Part shown: piece after piece, positions 13,728-13,748 of the stretch | How positions within the stretch are numbered: the stretch's first letter is position 1 | How the letters are laid out: each line of letters begins with the position of its first letter | Assembly (NCBI GenBank): GCA_900547565.1 | Contig: URHI01000045.1 | Location: 1 to 13,748, forward strand | DNA from: an uncultured Eubacteriales bacterium | GTDB taxonomy: Bacteria > Bacillota > Clostridia > Oscillospirales > CAG-272 | DNA: 13,748 nt | Direction: 5' to 3' | Program-made: the position numbers and the translations under genes | The notes under the pieces: generated by a model | Databases searched by the model: none | Seen by the model: only the letters and a program-made list of their open reading frames with translations | What the model was told of the DNA's origin: nothing

Positions 13728-13748
13728 ATGACACAGGAAATGGCCCCA
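13728..13748 (+). CDS. Start of a plus-strand gene, cut by the window edge
   Basis: Only seven codons are in view (MTQEMAP). The start is well supported: GGAGGA at 13713-13718 lies 9 nt before the ATG, and a consensus promoter lies upstream in the same direction. The product cannot be named from this. It is divergent from the ABC/GldG operon. Confidence 0.6.

Noticed and set aside
1..13748. CRISPR arrays, insertion sequences, tRNA or rRNA genes
   Set aside because: No spaced direct repeats, transposase motifs or RNA gene signatures were seen on either strand.

Overview
The window looks like a chromosomal segment of an anaerobic Firmicute, probably a clostridial (Oscillospiraceae- or Lachnospiraceae-like) gut-type bacterium. 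This is inferred from strong GGAGG-type ribosome binding sites, an IreB-family gene, a Gram-positive style lipoprotein, a HydE-family radical SAM enzyme and roughly even GC content. Almost every gene is on the minus strand, so transcription runs from high to low coordinates. No rRNA, tRNA, CRISPR array or insertion sequence was seen.

Region A (about 7488 down to 1) is the notable part, a tightly packed operon of at least eight genes. In transcription order these are: a small TM1266-family protein; a hairpin with a U-tract that looks like an attenuator; a FecCD/BtuC-type permease; an ABC ATPase fused at its C-terminus to a second TM1266-type domain; a HydE-family radical SAM enzyme; a NifH-like iron protein; two nitrogenase component-1-like proteins (NifD-like, then NifK-like); and a substrate-binding lipoprotein cut by the window edge. 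Most junctions are ATGA or similar overlaps, so the genes are probably translated as a coupled unit. The parts suggest a complete BtuCDF-type importer (binding protein, permease, ATPase) made together with a two-component nitrogenase-like reductase and a radical SAM enzyme. The component-1 proteins seem to lack the residues that hold FeMo-co, so dinitrogen reduction is unlikely. The likely theme is uptake of a metal complex or other organic ligand, followed by (or needed for) low-potential reduction. The substrate cannot be read from the sequence.

Region B (about 8727 to 7485) is a short housekeeping unit, ireB then ribF (riboflavin kinase/FAD synthetase), behind a consensus promoter. The promoter of region A overlaps the end of ribF.

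Region C (about 13431 to 8763) is a four-gene operon with a consensus promoter and a rho-independent terminator: ABC ATPase, ABC-2 permease, GldG-like auxiliary protein and DUF4340 protein. Together they resemble a GldAFG-type ABC system of unknown substrate.

Region D (13432 to 13748) is a divergent intergenic region. It holds a plus-strand promoter, a 160-nt leader with possible RNA structure, and the first seven codons of a plus-strand gene that runs off the window.
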